DNA of 64,000 bases, taken from positions 41,471,155-41,535,154 of the forward strand of contig NC_085137.1 of the NCBI RefSeq assembly GCF_035046485.1, read 5' to 3'. The stretch is from Aedes albopictus. Its lineage: Eukaryota; Arthropoda; Insecta; Diptera; Culicidae. The stretch's first letter is position 1; each line of letters begins with the position of its first letter. Below are positions 12,640 to 23,397 of this stretch, piece after piece. Both the position numbers and the translations under genes were made by a program. Below the pieces are notes generated by a model. It ran no database searches. It was given only the letters and a program-made list of their open reading frames with translations, and was not told where the DNA came from.

Positions 12640-13130
12640 TTTTAGGTGCATGTGATAATGTTAAACGAAAACAGAAGCCAGTTAACCGACATGATTGCTT
12701 GTACCATGAATATGACTTTTGTCAAATGGAAGAAAGTGCGATATTCATTTACATGTTACATGAGTTTGGTTGAGATGGTTTCTCGAAGGCACGAGAAAGG
12801 CACCATCGCCGCTAGGTGGATTAATTAGGGTTTTTTACTTTCAAAACTGTGGCTTTAAAGCTGGGACCTAGAAGGACACTTGTACCTAGTTTTTTTTATC
12901 TGCGAATTTTTCAAATGGTAATTAACAAAGCGACTATTTTAAGCAATAAAAATAAACAGACAATTTGAAAACAGGTCTCTTTTTCTGATACCAACAACCG
13001 TTTCGATTCTACAGCCTGGAGCCGAAAAAATTACGATCCGCGATTTTTTTATTATATCATAACAGCTCAAAAAATTTTCCCATTAGGTCATAAATTTGAC
13101 CGCGTAGCCTACATTCCGGCACCACCACCG
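12640..13130 (+). repeat. Duplicated segment, copy 1
   Basis: Runs from GTGCATGTGATAATGTTAAA-like sequence to CATTCCGGCACCACC. The same sequence, with substitutions, recurs at 16965-17178 joined to 19190-19471. Copy 1 lacks about 0.35 kb that copy 2 has between GGACAC and CTTGTACCT, besides lacking the hAT-like element. It ends abruptly at 13130 against the interior of a LINE. Confidence 0.75.
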
Positions 13131-14926
13131 ATTGGCATGTGTCAGATGAAGAATCTTTATCTGACCATCGCTACATCTTTTTTGAACATTTAAATGTTAC
13201 TTCGCAAACATTGCGTTTCAGGAATCCTCGGTCAACAAACTGGGATCTCTATACTGATTTGGTTGCAGCCAAATTTCATGGATATTCGCCATCCATTGAC
13301 ACTCCAAGTGATTTAGATGATGCCGTTGATACTACAACGACCTTCATCATGGAAGCTTTTGAAGAAGCATGCCCTCTACGGTCTGTGAAGATCACAAGAG
13401 GAACCCCTTGGTGGAACTCTGATCTGGCGAAACTCAGGAAACAATGTAGAAAGAATTGGAACAGACGACGTTCGGCTGGTTCGGAGGCTTTCAGGTCGGC
13501 TCGCAATGCCTACAGGAAAGCTCTCCGGTCTGCTGAACGATCCGGCTGGAAAAACCTTTGTACAAATGTTTCCAGCTTGAGTGAAGTCAGTCGGTTAAAC
13601 AAAATCCTTGCGAAATCTAAGGATTTCCGGGTGAACGAACTTCGTTTGCCAAATGGCGATCTGACTTCTTCTGATGAGGAAGTTCTGGAATGCTTATTCA
13701 GCACACACTTCCCTGGATGTGTGGATATTACATCTTCGGATGATCCTGATGTCTTTTCTTGTAGTTATGATTCCTTAGCTTCGGCTCGGAGTATTGTAAC
13801 TATAGAATCGATTGAGTGGGCTCTTAATAGCTTTGCTCCTTTCAAATCTCCTGGGGCAGATGGGATTTATCCTATTTTGCTTCAGAAGGGATTTGATTAT
13901 TTCAAACATGTTTTGAAAAAACTACTTGTTTGCAGTTTTGCTACAGGGTATATTCCCAAATCCTGGCGGGATATTACTGTGAAGTTTATTCCAAAAGTGG
14001 GTCGTGCGTCGTATGAAGAAGCAAAGAGTTTCAGACCTATCAGTTTGACCTCTTTTCTTCTGAAATGCTTAGAACCCATTGTGGATCATCACATCCGTGA
14101 GGCCAACGTGCCTCTTCATGTGAACCAACATGCCTACCAATCTGGTAAGTCCACTGTGACTCTTTTACACAAGGTTGTTTACGATATCGAGAAAGCATTC
14201 GCTCAAAAGCAATCTTGTTTGGGTGTTTTCTTAGATATCGAGGGTGCCTTTGACAACGTGCCTTTCGATGCCATATTGGAAGCCGCACGGAGTCATGGTA
14301 TATCTCCAATGATTTCCAATTGGATTTACCAAATGCTCAAAAACCGATATCTCTTCTCGACATTGCGTCTAGCAGGGATTAGGAAATTGAGCGTTTGTGG
14401 ATGCCCCCAAGGGGGAGTCTTATCACCGCTTTTGTGGAATCTCGTAGCAGATACGCTATTGAGGCAACTCAATAATAGCGGTTTTCCTACTTATGGTTTT
14501 GCCGACGACTACCTAACATTGTTAGTTGGTATGTGCATCAGCACCCTTTTCGACCTGATGCAAAACGCCCTTCAGGTAGTTGAGGGTTGGTGTCGCCAAT
14601 ATGGCCTTTCGGTTAATCCGAGTAAAACATCTATTGTTCTTTTCACGGAAATTCGAAACCGTAATGGCGTTCGACCTTTGTGTCTCTTTGATTCTGAAAT
14701 CGATGTGACTGAACAGGTAAAGTACGTTGGAGTCATTCTTGATTCCAAGCTTTCCTGGACACCTCACATTGAGTTCAGAATCAAGAAAGCTTGTATGGCC
14801 TTCGGGCAATGCCGGCGTACTTTTGGTACAACTTGGGGTCTAAAACCCAAGTATATCAAATGGATTTACACAACTGTGGTTCGGCCAATATTGGCTTATG
14901 GGTGTCTTGTGTGGTGGCAAGGGTGA
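13130..14926 (+). pseudogene. LINE ORF2, endonuclease tail and reverse transcriptase
   Basis: Reverse transcriptase of a LOA-type non-LTR retrotransposon, which copies element RNA into DNA at a nicked target. Counting from 13139, residues 8-12 (SDHRY) are the last motif of an APE endonuclease whose rest is missing. Reverse transcriptase motifs follow in order: GADGIYP (239-245), FRPISL (298-303), FLDIEGAFD with a catalytic Asp (364-372), CPQGGVLSP (422-430) and FADDY (454-458). No Met start is meaningful because the protein is truncated. The frame ends at CLVWWQG and TGA, while the next frame continues the same protein, so a small indel near 14915-14925 broke it. Confidence 0.85.
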
Positions 14927-15731
14927 AGTAAGAACGGTCCAATCAAAATTAGGCCATCTCCAAAGGATGTGCTTAATGGCGATGTCTGGAGCGTTCTCTT
15001 CAACTCCTACGGCAGCGCTAGAAGTTCTCTTTGACGTTGCCCCACTACACATTCATCTCAAACAAGAAGCCCTTTCTTGCACTTACCGGTTACGGGTACT
15101 CGGTCTACTAGAGGAAACTCCTGTGAACCGCAGTTCAACACACACCTCGTTGTTTCCTCTTTTAGTGAATTGGGACAAAATTGTCCTTGCTCCAAGTGAT
15201 CTTACAATTGCTTGTAATTTTCCATATAGGACATTTTCCACGAAATTCCCTTCCCGGGAAGAGTGGACATCTGGTTATCTGGAAAGAAGTATTTCAGACG
15301 GCATCGTATGTTACACTGATGGCTCCCTTCTCGAAGGTCGAGCAGGTGCTGGTGTTTATTCTCGTGAACTAAGGCTGTATCAGTCTTACTCACTTGGTAG
15401 ACACTGCACCGTTTTTCAGGCCGAAATCTTTGCTCTTATGTGCGGAGTGCAATCAGCACTTCAGCAGCACGTAATGGGCAAAGTAATATACTTCTGTTCA
15501 GATAGCCAGGCTGCTATTAAAGCACTTGCTTCGGCCAACTCCAGGTCGAAGATAGTTATCGCTTGTCGAACTCAAATCGAGGAGCTGAATTCAGCAAACG
15601 CTGTTCACCTTCTATGGGTACCTGGTCATTCTTCCATCGCTGGAAATGAATTGGCTGATGAGTTAGCTCGCTCTGGAGCATCACATGACTTCATTGGCCC
15701 TGAGCCAGCTATTCCGATATCGAAGTGTTGA
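14898..15731 (+). pseudogene. LINE ORF2 continued, RNase H domain
   Basis: Continuation of the reverse transcriptase protein in another frame: GEVRTVQSKLGHLQRM is the usual thumb-to-linker sequence of these LINEs. The RNase H domain is complete in its active site. Counting from 14898: YTDGS (139-143), QAEIFAL (174-180), SDSQA (201-205) and GNELADELA (249-257) supply the D-E-D-D residues. It would degrade element RNA in the RNA:DNA hybrid. The frame stops at TGA (15729-15731), then continues in the same frame at 15732, so this is a single premature stop. Confidence 0.85.
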
Positions 15732-16175
15732 ATTAAGCTTCAGATTCACACCTGGGCTGTCACTCAACACAGACAATATTGGAATAGTTTGGAGTCATGT
15801 CGTCAAACCAAATTGTATAGTGCTGAGCCATCTCTACGGGTGGCGAAGTATCTAACTAATCTGTCTAAGCAGAATTGCAGCATGCTGGTCAAAGCATTGA
15901 CTGGCCACTGCCGACTCAGCTATCACATGGCGAATATTCAGCAAGCTGATTCATTTGCCTGTGATAGCTGTGAATCCGATTATGGAACTTCGTATCATTT
16001 GATATGTAACTGTCCAGTTTTCCCGCAACTGCGTTTCCGAGTATTCGGTAAACACTTATTAAGTGAAACTGACTTCAGAAACCTGAATCTTCAGGATATT
16101 CTGTTGTTCTTAACCCGCTGTGGCTCTCTTTCGCTTTATGCGTTATTACAGTGCTCTTTTCAGGGCGCTGTTTGA
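15732..16175 (+). pseudogene. LINE ORF2 C-terminal Cys/His domain
   Basis: Same frame as the RNase H segment after the premature stop. It carries the motif CDSCESDYGTSYHLICNCP, with cysteines and a histidine spaced like the terminal zinc-binding region of LOA, Jockey and R1 ORF2 proteins. The segment ends with the natural stop near 16175, followed by a 3' UTR. Confidence 0.75.
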
Positions 16176-16350
16176 ACCCATTGTGGTACGCTTGTGCGTT
16201 AGTACCCTTTCATGTCCCTATCCCCATCCAAATCCTTTTTCCTTCCTTTTCCCTCAGGTAGATGATGAAATAGGCTGTTATTTTGGCGATGGCACAAATG
16301 TCCCAAATGGAGGGAAACGTGCCTCTGGAGCCGGCCTTCTGATACCTGAT

Positions 16351-16516
16351 AGGGGCTGTCCATAAACCACGTGGTCATGAGGGGGGGGGGGGGGGGTTCG
16401 GCCAATGACCATTTTGTATGGACAAATAAAAAATTTTGTATGGACTAATGACCACGCGGGGGGGGGGGGGTTTGAAAGTCCCAAAAAAATGACCACGTGG
16501 TTTATGGACAGCCCCA
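16351..16516. mobile_element. 166-bp MITE, GGGGCTGTCCATAAACCACG family
   Basis: Near-perfect 27-bp inverted ends start GGGGCTGTCCATAAACC. A perfect direct repeat, ATACCTGAT (16342-16350 and 16516-16524), flanks it, so the target duplication is 8-9 bp (hAT-, P- or Mutator-like). It holds two poly-G runs of about 10 and 18. Degraded relatives lie at 62533-62687 and 63527-63673. It inserted at the very 3' end of the LINE. Confidence 0.85.
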
Positions 16517-16524
16517 TACCTGAT

Positions 16525-16960
16525 GTAATATGGGTATATTTGGTATGGTCCAGAGTCCAGAAATAATGACCAGAATATTCAAGATGGCGGTTCAAAACCA
16601 AAGATGGCAACCTACAATTCGAGATAACAGCTATTTTATGGAGTTTTGGGTACAAAAACCGTGCAATGTGGGTATATTTGGTATATTTGGTAGGAAGAAA
16701 ATGTGCGGAGTCCAAATATGTCGACCAAAATATAAGATGGTGGCCCAAAACTCAACATGGCGGCTCAAAAGATGGCTGTTGTATAAGGAATTTTAGCCTT
16801 TAAATCCATGCAATTTTGGTATGTATATTTGATAAGAAGAAGATGGCCAAAGTTCAAAAATGGTGCAATATGGAAGTCAACAATTCGAGATGGAAGCTGA
16901 CTTAAGGAATTTTAGGTTAGGTTTAGGTTTAGGTTAGGAATATGGGTATATTTTAGGACA
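16525..16960 (+). repeat. 140-bp satellite, continuation
   Basis: Phrases AATATGGGTATATTTGGTA, CAAGATGGCGG, TTTTATGGAGTTTTGGG and AAAATGTGCGGAGTCC repeat the array at 10020-12640 and especially 12060-12320, showing that this block is part of the duplicated segment. Confidence 0.75.
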
Positions 16961-16964
16961 AAAT

Positions 16965-17178
16965 TTAGGTGCATGTGATAATGTTAAAGAATATTAACGA
17001 AAACAGAAGCTAGTTCACCGATATGATTGCATGTACCATGAATAGGATATTTGAATTTGGTTGAGATGGTTACTCGACGACACGAGAAAGGCATCATCGT
17101 CGCTAGGTGGATTAATTAGGGTTTTTTACTTTCAAAACTCTGGCTTTAATGCTGGGACCTAGAAGGACACATGTCTGA
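16965..17178 (+). repeat. Duplicated segment, copy 2, left part
   Basis: Aligns with 12650-12870 (shared CATGTGATAATGTTAAA, GGTTGAGATGGTT, CACGAGAAAGGCA, GCTAGGTGGATTAATTAGGG, GACCTAGAAGGACAC). Confidence 0.75.
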
Positions 17179-17226
17179 AGAAGTCCAAAAAGAGACCTTT
17201 TCACCAAGCCTGCGATGAATCTAAAT

Positions 17227-18847
17227 CAATGGTTCCCAAACTTGTTGGAGCAATCGCCCCCTTGAAGTTGTTGAAAAACATTTTCGCCCCCCCCCCTAAG
17301 TTTGAATTTTTAGATATAAGATTCGAAATTTTGGAATTGCGTTAAAATCTACAATTTAACGCAATTTAGGTCAAAATTTCACTGTATTTTTTGGGTTTTT
17401 TTTTTGAAAATGTTTTGACGACCAGAAAAATCTATCACATTTTCATTCAACTTTCAATCTTTCAGTTTCAAATTCATAATAGGGGAAATTGTGTTTTTTC
17501 GGCAATTTTGTTCTCTTTGTCTTGGTTCTTTTTTTAAGCTGTTGCACTCAGAGTTAGTCTCAAATCCTTCCCAACCTAGCTGAATTACATATCCATGCTT
17601 CAGGAAATTTGGCCGACAAAAAACCCCCATGACGAAGAGAACAAACCTGCTGATAATAAACATCGTCACCCTATAAAATCGTGAATAAATAGCATTCAGA
17701 ATCATTTTTTTGGTAGAGTTTAAGGAAATGTAGCTTCTAAATATAGTTATTTTCAAATGTCGAAGTAGGAAGAATTGAAGGTAGAGTATTAGGAATTAGC
17801 TTTGTAAGTCGTCTTGGTTTACTCAAAGGAACTCCAAAAGTTGGAAAGGAACTTAAAACTTTATCCAATATTAGATAATTCCGTAATAAATATGTCAAAT
17901 AATAAAACAAAAAAACTTTCAAGTAGATTGGCAAATTTCAGCAATTTAACTAAATATGTACGCGTAAAATGTCATCTTTGATATCAAATTCTAATAACAG
18001 GATATTTGTATAATTGAAAAAAGAGAAAGGCATAAGAATCTGAAATGAAATTTTAAAATTTGTGTTTAAAATTCTATCAAAAAATCTCAAATTACAGGAA
18101 GCTTGAAAAACTCTGGTAGAATTGAAAGTATTTTAAAGCTTGCTTATATCTTGGAATGTATGAAAGCTTTAAGAAAAAAAATCTCGTTCAATTCACATCT
18201 AAGACAACTCAAGGACAGACGAGCTTCGTATTTCTTTATTTTTTTCATGTTATCAAACCATGTTGTTGCAAACTTGTGATCATCAGCAAGTATGATTTCT
18301 GTAATTTGTTCATTTTAAAAAATACCAGATAACAAAAAATGGAAGATGTTTTCTTCTACATAAAAGTTAAAATTTCAAACATGTATTCGAGTATAAAGTG
18401 CAACTAAATAACTGTTATTTTAAAATAGATCTTACGAGCTTTCACTTAATGGCTGATGACTAAGGAAAAGCACATAACCAAATTCTCCAAAATAGTTGCA
18501 CTTGAGTTCAGATTAGGTTTTTAAAATGAATCCTTCTGAAAATAATTGAAACCCATTGAAGGGGAATTTATTCTACTGTTTGGTAACTGTGTTCTATTCG
18601 TCATGGAGTGATATACTAAGCCTGTTGAATCCCAAATCGAGCTGATTTATTCGACCAAGTTTCAAACAATTCTAATGACAAAAACCACTCTTGACGAAGA
18701 GGCCCAAAATCAAATTGAAGTGTTTTTTTGGAAAATCGCCCCCTTGTTGGATTTTTCGCCCCCCAATTTCTAATTTTAATATTTTCGCCCCCTTTGAAGT
18801 CATTTTCGCCCCCAAGGGGGTGATTTCGCCCACTTTGGGAATCACTG
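17227..18847. mobile_element. Non-autonomous hAT-like element, 1.6 kb
   Basis: A perfect 8-bp duplication ATCTAAAT flanks it (17219-17226 and 18848-18855). The ends are CAATGGTTCCCAAACTTG and the complement of CAGTGATTCCCAAAGTGGG, the CAGNGRTTCCCAAA form common in hAT elements. Subterminal poly-C TCGCCCCC phrases occur at both ends. I see no transposase inside; a 100-codon minus frame at 17454-17756 shows no family motif. Confidence 0.8.
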
Positions 18848-18855
18848 ATCTAAAT

Positions 18856-19189
18856 TATGATTTAGTTAAAGCCTAGACAGACAGATTTTTTTTTCACTGA
18901 AGTACTAACGCCCAACAGCATACCTTTGGATGCTTTTTAATTAGCTATAGATTGAAAACATAAAATGCGCATAAAGAGAAGGAAAAAAGGACTCTTGGTT
19001 GACATTTTCCATAATAATGTCTGAGTCGCGAAGAGGCAATTAGATAAACCTATTTTTGTACCATGATAACCAATTGAATGACACAGACATTGTCATCCTG
19101 TTCAATTAAGGTTGAAAAAATAAAATAAAAATGTAATCTTGCATAACAAAGGTTTGGAATTTCAATTCGATCATTAAATAGTTAAACTT
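18856..19189. other. Non-coding DNA present only in copy 2 of the duplication
   Basis: AT-rich, no features. It has no counterpart in copy 1, where the flanking phrases are joined directly. Confidence 0.5.
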
Positions 19190-19471
19190 GTACCTGGGCT
19201 TTGATTTTGATCACTAGGTTTTTAATTATCTGAGAATTTCTCAAATGGCAATTAACAAAGTGACTATTTTATGCCATGAAAAATTAACGAGCAATTTAAG
19301 AACTTGTCTTTTCTACTGATACCAATAACCGTTTTGATTCTACAGCCCGTAGCCCGTAGCGCAAAAATTTACGATCCGCTACTTTTTATTATATCATAAC
19401 AGCTCAAAAATATTTCCCATTAGGTCATAAATTTGACCGCGTAGCCTACATTCCGGCACCACCGCCGGCTA
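19190..19471 (+). repeat. Duplicated segment, copy 2, right part
   Basis: Aligns with 12870-13130 (ATTAACAAAG, GATACCAAYAACCGTTT, ATCATAACAGCTCAAAAA, CCCATTAGGTCATAAATT, CATTCCGGCACCACC). It passes into different sequence at about 19472. Confidence 0.75.
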
Positions 19472-20190
19472 CACCGACTCAGTCGAAATAAAATCTAGTC
19501 ATCCGTGCGTGAGTGAGTTCTCTCGGTTGCTGGTCGTTGAATTCGGAACGATGCGATGCTTGGCCTACTGCTGGTACCTAGAGAGAGTGCTGAAGGGTCC
19601 TTGCCAGGTGCCAAAGAGAAATCGCCGCAGCATCCCGTCCCGTCGATACTTCTACACAAGGGAAAATGAACGAATCCTGGCTGAGCGAGAGGGGCAGTTT
19701 ATGGGTCCATAATTTAACTGATTCATGAGTGCGAATAAATCATGCGAGTTGGCCCACCTACGCGGATGAGGACGACTCCAACAAGGACGATGGAAGTACA
19801 GTTCAGTCAGTGGTGCGTGCACAAAATACCTCCTGTGAATGTTTCAAAACGTGACGGGATCAGCGCGGGCAAGACGACAAGAGACTCGCTGTCGCGAAAG
19901 GCTAATGAATAATGATTAAATTATAATTTAATGTCACGTAAATGGGGGAAGGGGAGTGGGGGTCTTCCACGGGGCACGGCTGATTTATGGGTGCAAATTT
20001 CATCCGCCTACTACGCGTCGCCGGGAATGCATGCAGTGATATGGTGCTGTGGCTCATATCATCACGTGGAATGCACCAAGTAGGCGGTGATTGTTCACTG
20101 TTTTAGTTTGTATTCATAGCATACTGCGATAGTGGGAGGTTATTGTTGCTAGAATTATGTTGTCTTAGGGTTTCAGAGCTATGTTATTAC
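19472..20190. other. Single-copy-looking stretch, no gene assigned
   Basis: GC-richer than its surroundings and free of visible repeats. A 67-codon frame (19509-19712) matches nothing I recognise and has no splice context I can defend. It could be upstream or intronic DNA of a host gene. Confidence 0.35.
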
Positions 20191-20437
20191 CGTCAATGTT
20201 AGTATAGTTTATAACAAAGACATTGTATGTGGAAATTAATGGCTTTCAAAGAACTGTTTGAGAAATTCCCAAAATTATGTAATAAGAAATTTTCAAAGAG
20301 ATATTCGAAGTAATTTCCATGGCATATGCTGAAAGAATTGTGGCACAAATTCCTAAAACAAATATTTCCAAACAAATACTCCAATGAAGGGAATACTTAA
20401 GCATTTATCAAAAAACTATCGAAGGAATTTCCAAATG

Positions 20438-20698
20438 TCTCCAGTTAGCCTAGTGGTTAAGGCTATAGATCGTCAATCCATCGGCGGGTTCGATTCCCGT
20501 TCCGGTTGGGAAAATTTTCTCGACTCCCTGGGCATAATGTATCATTGTACTTGCCACACAATGTACAAATTCATGCAATGGCAGGCAAAGAAAACCCTTC
20601 AATTAATAACTGTGGAAGTGCTCTAAGAACACTAAGTTGAAGACAGGCAGGCCAAGTTCCAATGCGAACGTCGAGCCAAAAAGAAGAAGATGAAGAAG
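20438..20698 (+). mobile_element. SINE, tRNA-derived, second head type
   Basis: 261 bp flanked by a 12-bp near-perfect duplication (AATTTCCAAATG at 20426-20437 and AATTCCCAAATG at 20699-20710). A box TAGCCTAGTGGTTAAGG and B box GGGTTCGATTCCCG are close to tRNA consensus. The body shares TAATAACTGTGGAAGTGCT with the SINE at 10218-10493, and the tail is (AAG)n-like. The head differs clearly from the first SINE. Confidence 0.85.
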
Positions 20699-20816
20699 AA
20701 TTCCCAAATGAATTGTTGAAACACTTACCAGCTAACAACATGTCTACGGCTGAGATATGTCAACTGACCTCTTTTTAAAAATAAATAGTCATATATTCGA
20801 TATACTGGAAAAACTT

Positions 20817-21120
20817 TAATTAGAAGGCACGAAATTTTGCTAATTGACAAATTGAGAGATGAAATTTGCGAAAAGTTGTGGATTGGCATCTAAGCCGAAA
20901 GAGAGATGGATTGGTGAAAAAGGAGAGTTCGCGGTGTGGCTCCGGAGTTAGCATGACATTCCATTCCGCAGAATCATTACCCCTTCTGTGGCTTAGTTGG
21001 TTAAAGCGCCGGTCTAGCGAATACGGAGTCGTGAGTTCGAATCCCACCAGAATGCGATTTTTTTTTCACAAATTTCATCTCTCAATTTGTCAATTAGCAA
21101 CATTTCGTGCCTTCTAATTT
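20817..21120. mobile_element. Inverted-repeat element enclosing a tRNA-like gene
   Basis: About 51-bp inverted ends (20817-20868 and 21069-21120; TTAGAAGGCACGAAATTTTG and its complement) with very few mismatches. The interior holds a tRNA-like sequence at 20982-21055 with a Pol III terminator. The 304-bp size and lack of coding fit a MITE. No clear target duplication is visible. Alternatively, two inverted copies of a 51-bp repeat flank a tRNA-like locus by chance. Confidence 0.8.
20982..21055 (+). tRNA. tRNA-like gene, Thr/Ala type, probably pseudogene
   Basis: A-box region TGGCTTAGTTGGTTAAAGC and B-box region GAGTTCGAATCCCAC are near-canonical. The acceptor arms CCTTCTG and CAGAATG pair with one mismatch. 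The anticodon loop CTAGCGA puts AGC (Ala) at the anticodon positions, but the body resembles insect tRNA-Thr(AGT), so a single change in the anticodon is likely. The 3' half of the anticodon stem carries an extra base (ATACGG), which argues for a pseudogene. A run of nine T follows at once, a good Pol III terminator, so transcription remains plausible. Confidence 0.65.
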
Positions 21121-21935
21121 ACAAGTTTATTCAATATGTTTCAGACATACCAGCAAATCTGGTAAAATGCCAGTAAAGGGCAATATGTATCATTGTATAT
21201 ATCCGACATTTCGTTCTCCTTCACCAGAATCCTTTTGGCAAATTTGTTGATTTCTCCGATGAAATCTCCGGATTATCGTCATCATTCCCCAATCCTCGGA
21301 CCATTTTCTCAAATCCATAAAATATTCCAATCAAGATAGTCAATCAAAGCTAATTGCTAGCACAATTTTCGTTTTTCTTTATCACTCGATCCCGGGTACT
21401 AGGTAGGTAGTGCCTATACCAATTTTCAACCATTTAATTCCATTCGGATGGAGTGAGACTGCAGCAGGAGTAAATATTTCCCCGTTTATTCATTCCTATT
21501 GCTGAGCTGAGGCTAAAGATTCTTATTGAATGCTTTCAACAACCCAACGCCTGTGGAATCTCGCAAAGAAGCGCTACGCTCGCACAGGCAAAACTTTGGT
21601 CATCGATTTTAATTGTGAGCAATAAATTTCAAATTTATCCGCAATTCGCTTCGTTCGGTTCGATTCCATTTATTGTTCCGTTGGTGGATCGGGGCTTCGG
21701 ACTCTCCGACCGGAACCTGGGAGGAGTGTGCAGGTAGGAAGCTTTTATCGGGAAGAAGTCGTTCCATGTGGAATTAATACATCATTTGAGGCTCAGTCTA
21801 AGAAGTCAAACAACTTCAGTAGCACTAGTTTGGAAAATAAAAGCTTGAACTTCTATCAATGGCCAACATTTTTCATATATAACCACGTGAAGATTTCGAA
21901 AATGTGCTTTTAAGTAGAACAGTTTCCTGCCGGGT
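21121..21935. other. Stretch without recognised features
   Basis: No repeats or coding signals were found. Somewhat GC-rich around 21380-21730. Possibly host intergenic or intronic DNA. Confidence 0.35.
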
Positions 21936-21939
21936 TTTC

Positions 21940-22385
21940 TTCAAGAATGCCTCTTAGGATTTAATCAGAAGCTCTCCCGCGATTCCTTAAGAGATTCCTC
22001 CAGTGATTCTTCAAGAATTCTTCCCGGGATTTCCGACATTCCTTCAGATATGACTTTCGAGGTCGAGAATTCTACCCGGGATTCCAACAGAGATTCATCC
22101 CGGGATTTTTCAAAAATTCCTTCAAGGATTCGCTCAGAAGTTTCTTCAGGGATTCCCCCAAGCATCTCTATAGGAACTCCTCCCAGGATTTTTTCAAGAA
22201 TTCCTTCCCGGATTCCTTTAGAAGTTCCTTCAAGGATTTGTTCCGGAATTCTTTCCGAGATTTCTTCAGAAACTTTTCCCGGGATTCCACCTGGGATCCT
22301 TTCTGGAATCTCTCCAGAAATTCCTAGAAGTTCCGTCAGGATCTCTTCTCAGAATTCCTTCAGGGATTGCTCCCATGGTTAATTG
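21940..22385 (+). repeat. Degenerate 12-bp satellite patch (GGGATTCCTTCA)
   Basis: Repeats of GGGATTCCTYCAG / AGAATTCCTTCAGG in the same orientation as 4040-9860. Confidence 0.75.
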
Positions 22386-23054
22386 TCAAATTGTCGAATA
22401 TATTCCAAAAATATGACAACGAATTTTCTGAAGGTATTGAAGGAATCGATGGAAATGCTTAAGACATTCCCAGAGAAACGGCAAATAAAATCTGTTGGCT
22501 AAAGGAATTTTCAAAAGCAAAAAAAAAAAAATAATCATGGATTTTACGGAAAATTTAGAATATAGAATAAATTGTTGGAGGTCTTCATAAAGGAATTGCC
22601 GCCAAATAATATGTCAAAGAAATTGGTATGGAAATTCTGAAAACAATTGTAGAAGCAATTCAAAAAGAAATTGTCAATAAAATTAATAGCCAAAAAACGC
22701 ATTCTCCTGAAAAAAATACTGGAATAACTAAAGAATGTAGTAAAGGAATAGATATAAAAATTTCCAAAGAAATTGCCAAAAGAATTCTCAAAGAAATTTT
22801 TAGAATTTATTCTCAAAAAAATGCTGAAAAAATTTCCGGATAAACCGCTGCGTTGGAATTCCCGAGAGAATTACCTGTAAAATTCCCCAAAGGATTTCAT
22901 AAAGAAACTCTCGAAGAAATTGGAAAAGGACTGGCCTAAGAAATTACGAAGAGAAAATAAACAAAAATCACTGGAAGAAATCATTGTTCCTGATAGTGGG
23001 ATTTTGTAACTTGTTTTTCAAAATACTTTTAAGGCTGAGAATTTCACTCAAATC

Positions 23055-23175
23055 TGTAAGCTGTCAGTGTCTTCTTCTTCTTTCTTCTTTATGGCTATGC
23101 GTCCTCACTGGGACTTGGCCTGCCTCGCTTCAACTTAGTGTTCTTAGAGCACTTCCACAGTTATTAATTGAAGCC
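23055..23175 (-). mobile_element. SINE fragment (3' part), minus strand
   Basis: The complement of the SINE tail: TTCTTCTTTCTTC, then CAGTGAGGAC-type sequence, then AGCACTTCCACAGTTATTA, matching the 3' half of 10218-10493 and 20438-20698. The tRNA-like head is missing, so it is 5' truncated. Confidence 0.75.
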
Positions 23176-23397
23176 GAATTGAATTACCGAATGAATTCCA
23201 AAAAAAAATCCAAATAACAAATTGAAAAGATCGCCAATAAAATGCTTATTTCCGAAGAAATTATCAAAACAATTTTCAAATACATCACTAAGGGAATGGT
23301 GAGAGAAATACTCAAGAAATTGCCGAATTCATCAAATTATTTTTCATAAACTGTCAAAGAAATGCTTGAAGGATTCAATTCCAAAAAAACAAGAATA

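Larger units (their letters stand above)
10020..12640 (+). repeat. Roughly 140-bp satellite array (interrupted)
   Basis: Units share the phrases CCATGCAATATGGGTATA, TTTGGTATGGAGAAGATG, TCCRGAGTCCAGAA and several copies of CAAGATGGCGGC, then AAGGAGTTTTAGG. At least ten diverged units are readable (clear ones around 10090-10210, 11780-11930, 12060-12200, 12320-12470). The array is broken by a SINE (10218-10493) and a 1.1-kb element (10584-11700), and it resumes after the LOA LINE at 16525-16960. Confidence 0.8.
13131..16341 (+). mobile_element. LOA-type LINE fragment, 5' truncated
   Basis: The fragment covers the last part of an endonuclease domain, reverse transcriptase, RNase H and a Cys/His tail (13131-16175), then a 3' UTR ending near CTGATACCTGAT. 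RNase H downstream of reverse transcriptase, together with the RPISLTSFLLKCLE motif, fits the LOA clade (Lian in Aedes, Bilbo in Drosophila). One frameshift and one in-frame stop make it dead. The 5' end coincides with the end of the duplicated segment, not with a target duplication. Confidence 0.82.
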
